Shown one piece after another: positions 57,381 through 64,000 of a stretch of DNA of 64,000 bases (its first letter is position 1; every line of letters begins with the position of its first letter). The translations under genes and the position numbers were made by a program. Below the pieces are notes generated by a model, which was not told where the DNA came from, made no database searches, and worked only from the letters and a program-made list of their open reading frames with translations. The stretch is from Brachypodium distachyon (lineage: Eukaryota; Streptophyta; Magnoliopsida; Poales; Poaceae). Location of the stretch: the NCBI RefSeq assembly GCF_000005505.3, contig NC_016134.3:38626150-38690149 (forward strand). The letters are read 5' to 3'.

Positions 57381-60300
57381 GAATCAGTGTCCATCATTTA
57401 GTTTCTGTTTGGTGTGTGTCCTTGGGGCAGCGTCGTGACGCTAGAGACAATGTCATACAAAAATCCATGTCCCTAGCCGAAAATTCCTATTAGACATGCA
57501 GCTCAGTTTTTGTGCTTTTGGTATTCTTCATCACTGAATTCATCGGAGGAGCAGTGGTTTACGTGGCATGCCTTGTGAGGGCATGTCCCCAGTCACTATG
57601 TGGTCAACAAGTTTAGATTCCATAAGGTATGCGGCGTTTTCCCAAAATCAATGAGGTTAGTATAATTTGTGAATGTGGGAGGTGTTTTGTAGTTTTACAC
57701 TAATACATTAAAAAGGTAATATGCGAAGAGAGATTCGACTTTTGTGAAGTTGAGAAAAATTTGTGAGGCTTTAAAACTTTTTCTTCCTCAGTTTACATGT
57801 GCTGAATTGTAATCAATTTATTTTATAATATGTAATATAAATAGACATAAAATTGACTATGTTTTTTGCTTAGTCAACTGAAAAATAGAAGCAACTAAAA
57901 TATCTATTGGAAATTCCAGATTATCCACGTCAGACGGCAAACTCGATTTTCAAGCGTGTCCACTTTTCTACCTCTACTTATCGCAACCTGTTACAAGATT
58001 TAGCGGCGGCCTGGCATGTTGCAGATGCTATACACACTATTTCGTGCTATAGCGTGCGCTATTTCAAATAGCATTTTGCAAAAAAAAAAACTGAATATAG
58101 CCCCAAAATAAAGGATTTTAGCAGAATCACTTACTAAAAAGTTATTCAATTAACTACAAGACCAAATCCATAGAGTAAACATAAATATGAGGCATAATAA
58201 ATACATAAACGGTCAAAATTAGAGAATTGAACAGTTTTAGGTTAGATCTGAAGCGGTTTTAGACCTGTCTTGGAACTTTTCGATGGTTAGATCTGATAGC
58301 GTCGGTCTATTAAGTGCCGGGTCAATAGATATGCTATAGCGCGTTTTTTTAGCATGCTTATCGCCCCTTCCTCCTGCTAACAAACCATACCGTAGGAGGC
58401 CCGATCATGCTTGTCCGTTCGCTCCACCACGGTGGTTTCTCTGTGCATCGAGCCGAACACGATCGTCGGTCCTGAACCTAACGAGTGGCAGTTGGCGGGG
58501 ACGCATCAAAAGCGACCAAGGACAAGGCATGGCCAGGCTCGCGGGCCTAGGGCAAGTCGCAGTCGGGCTCGTCCACGTGACCGCACTATCCAGCTCTGCG
58601 TTTTTGTCCTGGGACGAGGCCAGCCCACGGTTCGAAGACCGCACGACGAGACGGAAGCGTGGCGCCTAGGCCTGGCCTCGCTCTTGACACGCTTCTATGC
58701 TGTGCGTGGGCCGCAGTTGAGCGCTCGCACCTGCCGGGTTTTTTCCTACTCCATGGGGCTGGGGCCGGAGGTTGCGGTGGTTAAGTACGAATACGACCCA
58801 CTACTCGTACAACGTAGTACACGATACCACAAGAGATTACTTTTTTTTCGCAAAGAAACTTACGCTAAAACAGTGACGAGTATTTAGAAACGGAGAGAGT
58901 ACGAGAGAATAGATACCGTCCCATACTGCATCGTCGTCACCGGCATCAAGTTTAAGTGAGTTCAGTGTTCGATCGGACAGCAGAAAACAAGTCCGCAGAT
59001 TTTGCCTAAGTGAGCTGATGCACGGAGCAAGTAAAGGGGGAAACGCACTGAAAAGCTAGCATGAAAGGACCACATGCTAGAGCTGCACGCGATCGTATTA
59101 GGCCGGAGATCGCATGCGGTCAAGATTAAAACTCACTTTGGAGTAGTAATTCTGTTCTCACGGCCGGGGTGAACGAACCTTGGAGAAGGGCAGGATTCTC
59201 TCGCCCGTGCCGTGCATGCTGTTTGCCCGGGCGTCACCTGCACTGCACGGCACCGCCCAGACGGCGCGCCGGACGCGACGGCGTGTGCCTTGGATGACTA
59301 CGAAAGCGACCGACCTGGGAGGGCCCCGCCACACGCGAGACGACGCGACCACTTGTAACGCGAGCGAGCAGTAAATTCTGGACGGGCCGCTGCAGCTCTG
59401 AGGGAGTGAGGGCCCTCACGTGCCCCTCTGCCCCAGCTCTGACAGCAACGTCACGTCGCACAATCTGCGTGCCGGCCCATCTCTCAGCACGTAGATAAGT
59501 AGATTACGTGACACCGTCCCACAGATAGGATCGGAACGTGCCGTGTAAATCACGTTTCGTTTATTTAGCTCCGGAAATACAAGCCATGCTGCGAATAAGC
59601 GCTTCATAATCCCAATTTCAAACAGTAGACTGAGGACGAGGAACGATCCGGAGCGCGAAGTTCCCTCTTGCTCTCGTGCAGGGACCCCGCCACCCCGCCC
59701 CCCCCCCCCCCCCCCCCCCACCCCCAAAGGACCACCACCGGTGAGTTGGCCACATGCATGACCGGCCGGGCGGGCGGGGCGGCTGCATGCTTGGGCTCCC
59801 ACAACACACGTGAACCGCCGCGCCTTTGGCCAGCCCATCCGCCGCTCACGCGCCTACACGTCTCCGGCACCAGCGGCAATTAACAACTTCCATGTACTCG
59901 TGTGTACTCGTAGTACCGTGTCAGCGGCAGCGTTTCGCTGGTTAATGGTGTAGAATATGGAATTATTTACCGATCCCTAAGCAGATTCCTTAGAGAATTA
60001 GAAAGGCCCTGCGCAGGGGAATGTCTTGGCCACGTACGGTAACCACTCTGCCCATCTGTAACACCCCCTTTTTAAAACACCTAAGCCCTTCGCCTTTTGA
60101 TTATCGCTTCGAATCTTCCGCTCTGTCACGGTGTCGACAACCTCTTTAGCTATATATCCTAACTAATCTTAGCAATCTATAGTTTAATTGTAATCATGCT
60201 GCTTTGTGTGGTGAAGGTGCGGTGCATGCTTAGCTAGCCAACGCATGACGAAGGCATGCAGTACTTAACAATTTCGTGCACAGCAGATGGGTGCGTGCAC

Positions 60301-63300
60301 TTTGTTTATGCTTGGTTTGCCGGCCTTTTGCGGGTGAGCTAGGTGGCCAGGCAAGCGTCTCGGCTTTTGTTTTTCAGCGGGCGGACAAGCTAGTAGGTTT
60401 GTGGTGGTCATGTGACTCCATGATTAATTGTCATTAGCTGTGCAGTAATCTGCCCTTTTTTTAGCTCCTTGGTGTTCACACCGCTTTGCACGAGATGTTA
60501 GGTGTGTGAGTGTGTTGGTGGTGTCGTCTATGTTTAATCAGCGATGTAAAGCGGACGTGATACAAGTGTAAAAACCATGAATTACTAGACAAGCTAGGAG
60601 GGAAAAAGAAAAGGGGGGAAAAGACGGTGCACACATGGTGGGATTCTGCGTGCATGATGGTGCCATACTGCTATGGATGTAGCTAGCTAGATGAATCTAT
60701 TAAAGAAAACGTTTAAGTTTTTTAAAAAAAAACTCCGACATGACAACGCAACTGGCAAAGGCACAGCGAATTGTTCAGTTTGGTGCATAGCATGGGCGTT
60801 ACGCATCGAGAGATGTTAATTTTGGTCGGAATGATTAGCAGGCACGTACTAGAACTTTGCCTGACAAAATGAGATCGATAGCACCATGCGTCGACCGGAT
60901 CAATAAGAAATCTTAGAGGAAAAAAGGGCAAACGATTGTTTTGCCGCTATCCATCGTCGACTCCATTAATTAAGCACCACTGCTGTAATTACCAAACTCC
61001 TTAACTCCAACCCATGCGTATCCACTAGGTTGCTTATCATCAGACATAAGCACATTCGTTAACACGAAGACGCAGTAGCATACTGCATACGTAGTCGCTC
61101 GTTTACTGCACGAAACAGTTTTCCCATGTGGCATCGACGGCCCGGCCTTCATGCAGAACTGCAGATGCATGCATGGCTCGTTAACTCGTCTCGATCCATC
61201 CGTTGCTCCTCACACAGCGAGCCGTCCTGTGTGGCTGTGGTCCTTCTCTGGGCCATCTTCAGTCAGATCTCTCGCGGCAGCACGAACCACGTACCGTGCA
61301 TGCACACACTGTCGGCACGTGCGAACGTGTCAGCGCACACGTGACCGGCCCACTCGCAGTGATTCCAGAAATACGGCCCTGCCTGCGGGCTCGCGCTGAG
61401 CCATGCATCGAGGCGCAGCAGGCAAACACACGTACGTACGCCTATGGACCACCTAGGACCCGGCACATCGAGTGCACTGCGCGGCGCAGCCTGCACGCCT
61501 CTGCTCGATCGGCCGGCTCGGCCAAGACGGGACTCCGTACATGCTGTTAAGCTGTTGGACACGACGATTGACGGATGAGTTGACGCGGCCGGGGCGCCGG
61601 GCCTGTGCGCACTGCGCACGCGATGCCGGAGCACGGGTCCTTGTCTCCCCCCACTTACTCAGCTGATCAGTCTTACATCACCCGATTCCTATGCGTTGAT
61701 CCGTGAGTTACACAGGCTTTGCAGCTTCAATGGAGCAGTTTGTAAGATCACCGTGAGTTTCACGAAGCTCAATTTTTTTTCCCTGTCACAAACTACTGCG
61801 GAGTACTACGGAGTAGTAGATTTTCTTTACTGAGACTGCGGTCTACGAGGTAGTAGTACTCTCCTTTTTGTACTCAGCGCACGAGGATATATACGTACTT
61901 GATCAGCCGAACGGTTGGACCGGGCCGGAAACAAATCCGGGAAAAGCGATCGGGAGCGGCGTACGTACGTACATACGTGGCCGTTTGGGGGCCGGGCACG
62001 CGACAGGGAGGACACGCACGGCCCCCTGGCCCTGGGCCGACCGACCTGACCTGACCCCTCCCCCACCGCAGATCCGCTTTTCTGGCCCCTGCGCACGCGC
62101 GGCGACGATGCACGGCGTTCCACCCGGCCCCCGTCGCGAAGAATAGCTTGCGTACGCCAAATTCGGGGAAAAGCCAACCGCGGCCGTCCCATCCGATGGC
62201 CCGACACGGCGACACCCCCCACCACGCGCGCTACCGGTCGATGATGCGCATTCCGGAGACGCATCAGCATCCTCGCTTCGCGTGCTCAACGGAGAAATCT
62301 TGGATCGGCTGGTTGCTTGCTCGGATACGATGGATCAGCAGCGACCATGGCTGCACGTGCGGCTAATCCACCCAGGTGGGCGAAGGATCGATCCCCCTCC
62401 TTGCTCCTGGAGGTCTTTGCATGCCACGTGAAGCGATCGTGCGCTTGTTGGAGCTGGGAGGTGGTGTGTGTAACCAAAGCTACGAGTATCTGTTTGATTT
62501 AGTACTTTTACCACGGATTTGAACGGCTCTGCTTCCTTTTACCACGGATAGGACAGAAAGTGAAAGGCGGGCAAAGTGCACACGCTGCACGCGGTAAAGA
62601 AAGCCGAAAGCGGTAACTGAACCGGAGGGGATCGTGTGGACGTGTCTTTTCTATAGCGAGCAACTGAAAAAAGCGACACGAGGAGGTGAAGACGTTTCTG
62701 TCGACGATGAGCAGACACGCGCATGCGGCAGCGGATTAGATATACGACGTTGTTTCGGATGGATCAGCAGTAAATTAAGGTACTGTCGCACGAGTTTAAT
62801 TAGTCTGTCTTTTCGGATTCTTTAGTGTTTTACCTATGTGCCCCGATACAACTATATATTCTGACATCTATTTTAACATCCTTGTACAGCTCGTAGGATA
62901 TACTCCACACAACACATGTGTACTTATCTTACTAGTAAGTTCTGCTTTTCTGCATCGTTTGGTAGTAATCAATGTTTTTTCTCGAGTCGGAGAGGGTGAC
63001 GACAGAGGGAAGGGGAAAAGGACGGAGACGAGGAGTGGCCTGGCCGAATCTCGGGCACATGACCCCCCGCCCCGTCGCCATCCACGGGATGCCCGCAATT
63101 TCAGGCTCCATGTGCCGCCGCGGGCCACGCGCATGCAGGCCCCACCCACAACCGTCACGTGACCCCTTCAGCCTTCACCACGCACCCTACCTATACTCTT
63201 CCCGTCCGGCCGCCCACGCACTCGCAAGACTTTTCGTCCAGTACTACTAAGCCCGACCCACTAATCCTAACTCATCAGCCCCCACGGCCACGCCTCGGGA

Positions 63301-63478
63301 TCGGCCCACGCCACGGGCGCGCCGATCTCCGGCGCCACACGGTACGGCCGGGTCACCACGTACGGCACGTGCGCTCGCCCCCGCACCGCTAACCGCCCGT
63401 CAAGTAATAACGCCGTCTCGCGGCGCTGCGAAGAGACCGACCAGGAGCTAGCTAACCGCGCGCGCGAGACGCATGCTG
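57381..63478. other. Intergenic, upstream of the BIM-type gene
   Basis: About 6 kb without a convincing gene. AT-rich to 58380, with decayed repeat-like sequence (a tatagcgcgc phrase near 58045-58060 and 58335). GC content then rises toward the gene. The open frames at 58411-58887, 59416-59838, 61263-61634 and 61827-62289 overlap frames on the other strand and lack domains. A 22-base C-run lies at 59698-59719. A (gtac)n stretch near 61960-61975 and several cacgtg-like sites occur in the last 2 kb, which is probably promoter. Confidence 0.4.
59698..59719. repeat. Homopolymer run of 22 cytosines
   Basis: Uninterrupted C22 followed by accccc. The length is likely to be variable and unreliable in an assembly; on the other strand it can form G-quadruplex structure. 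Confidence 0.95.
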
Positions 63479-63484
63479 TATAAA
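63479..63484 (+). promoter_or_regulatory. TATA box of the BIM-type bHLH gene
   Basis: tataaa about 297 bases before the ATG, with a GC-rich leader of about 260 bases between. The best TATA in the region. Confidence 0.5.
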
Positions 63485-63775
63485 GTTTCCCACCAAGTCA
63501 CACGCGAGCAGCTGCCTTAGCTAGAGAGCCGCTGGTAGAGGAGGAGAAGAAGGCGAACCGGCCGAGGGGGAGAGAAAGGGATCATCAGAGTTTCTCCAGA
63601 GTCTGTCCAGACCTTGCAAGCTCGCGCGTGCTTAATTTTCCACACACCAGGGCGCGCCGCGGTTGTGCGCCGGTGGATTCTTCGGGCGATCGTTGCGCTG
63701 AAGAGAGAGATCAAAATTGCGCGGGCGCGCGGCTGGTCGGCGCCGATGTGGTTGATCGATTGATGTGCTAGAATT

Positions 63776-64000
63776 ATGGGCATCCAAGGTACGTGATCGC
63801 TTAATATATATGGCTTCATTTGCACTGTATTTGGCGTCCTTAATTGATCCATGTCGTTGCGTCGTCGTTGCCTAATTCGGCAAGTTAGCTCCGGTGTCTG
63901 CAGGGAACAAGGCGACGCACGACTTCCTCTCGCTGTACGCCGCCGCCGCCGCCAAGGATTCTTCACTCCACGACTCCAAGCCCCCTGCTGCATCTCAAGG
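63776..64000 (+). CDS. BIM2-like bHLH transcription factor, 5' end only
   Basis: The first two coding exons: 63776-63788 (MGIQ plus one base) with donor gtacgtg, and 63904 to the window end after acceptor gtctgcag. The reading is MGIQGNKATHDFLSLYAAAA, then AKDSSLHDSKPPAASQ. The THDFLSLY motif and short MGIQ first exon are typical of BIM-type proteins (BES1-interacting Myc-like, brassinosteroid signalling), in which a second THDFLQPL motif and the bHLH domain follow further on. Those parts lie outside the window, so the bHLH itself is not seen. The 5' UTR starts around 63510. Confidence 0.75.

Noticed and set aside
58411..58887. 158-codon open frame on the plus strand
   Set aside because: Overlaps an open frame on the other strand, no domain, Arg/Pro-rich composition of GC-rich non-coding DNA, no splice or promoter context.
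61263..62289. Several 110-150 codon frames on both strands
   Set aside because: Mutually overlapping frames in a GC-rich promoter-like region; none has a recognisable motif.

Overview
The window is nuclear DNA from a grass (Poaceae). The evidence is spliced genes with GT-AG introns, plant-only families (a DYW pentatricopeptide protein, a chloroplast HSP90, a type-gamma PI4-kinase, RGF/GOLVEN and BIM-type bHLH genes), GC-rich 5' ends of coding regions, Stowaway MITEs with the grass-type terminal sequence, and Tat- and Tekay-lineage Ty3/Gypsy elements. I cannot name the species from the sequence alone; one gene per roughly 10 kb with nested retroelements suggests a small to medium-sized grass genome.

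Layout. 1-802: the C-terminal half of a DYW-class PPR RNA-editing protein, with a one-base frameshift. 6243-8575 (+): a complete seven-exon bHLH transcription factor of the CIB/BHLH49-62 type. 9997-14288 (-): a complete 19-exon chloroplast HSP90 (794 aa by my splicing), with a TATA box and a heat-shock element upstream. 16837-35327: one 18.5-kb block of nested Gypsy elements bounded by a 5-bp duplication (atatc). Its outer element is of the Tat lineage and keeps an antisense ORF. It carries a patch of Tekay-lineage gag-pol without LTRs, a 3.3-kb solo LTR inside that gag (duplication gagga), and a second, internally deleted Tat element (duplication tgttc). 37894-38413 (+): a small secreted-peptide precursor ending in an RGF/GOLVEN peptide, followed by a degenerate second RGF-like motif. 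40733-42679 (-): an intact phosphatidylinositol 4-kinase gamma with a ubiquitin-like domain and an intron-bearing 5' UTR reaching about 45 kb. 47787-52399: a 4.6-kb Mutator-like element with a perfect 9-bp duplication. Its core is an array of short palindromic TTGCACAT/ATGTGCAA boxes, and it contains a solo LTR of the same family as the outer Tat element. 52.4-54.7 kb: the 3' end of another Gypsy element. 55599-55742: a hAT-type MITE with an 8-bp duplication. 63776-64000 (+): the first two exons of a BIM-type bHLH gene that runs off the window.

The genes are independent housekeeping, signalling and regulatory loci and not a pathway cluster. Most of the unusual structure is in the mobile-element layers. 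The most unexplained item is the palindromic box array inside the Mutator-like element. The most interesting gene is the RGF precursor with two candidate peptide-coding ends. Splice junctions were read by eye from GT-AG sites, reading-frame continuity and family conservation, so single boundaries could be off.
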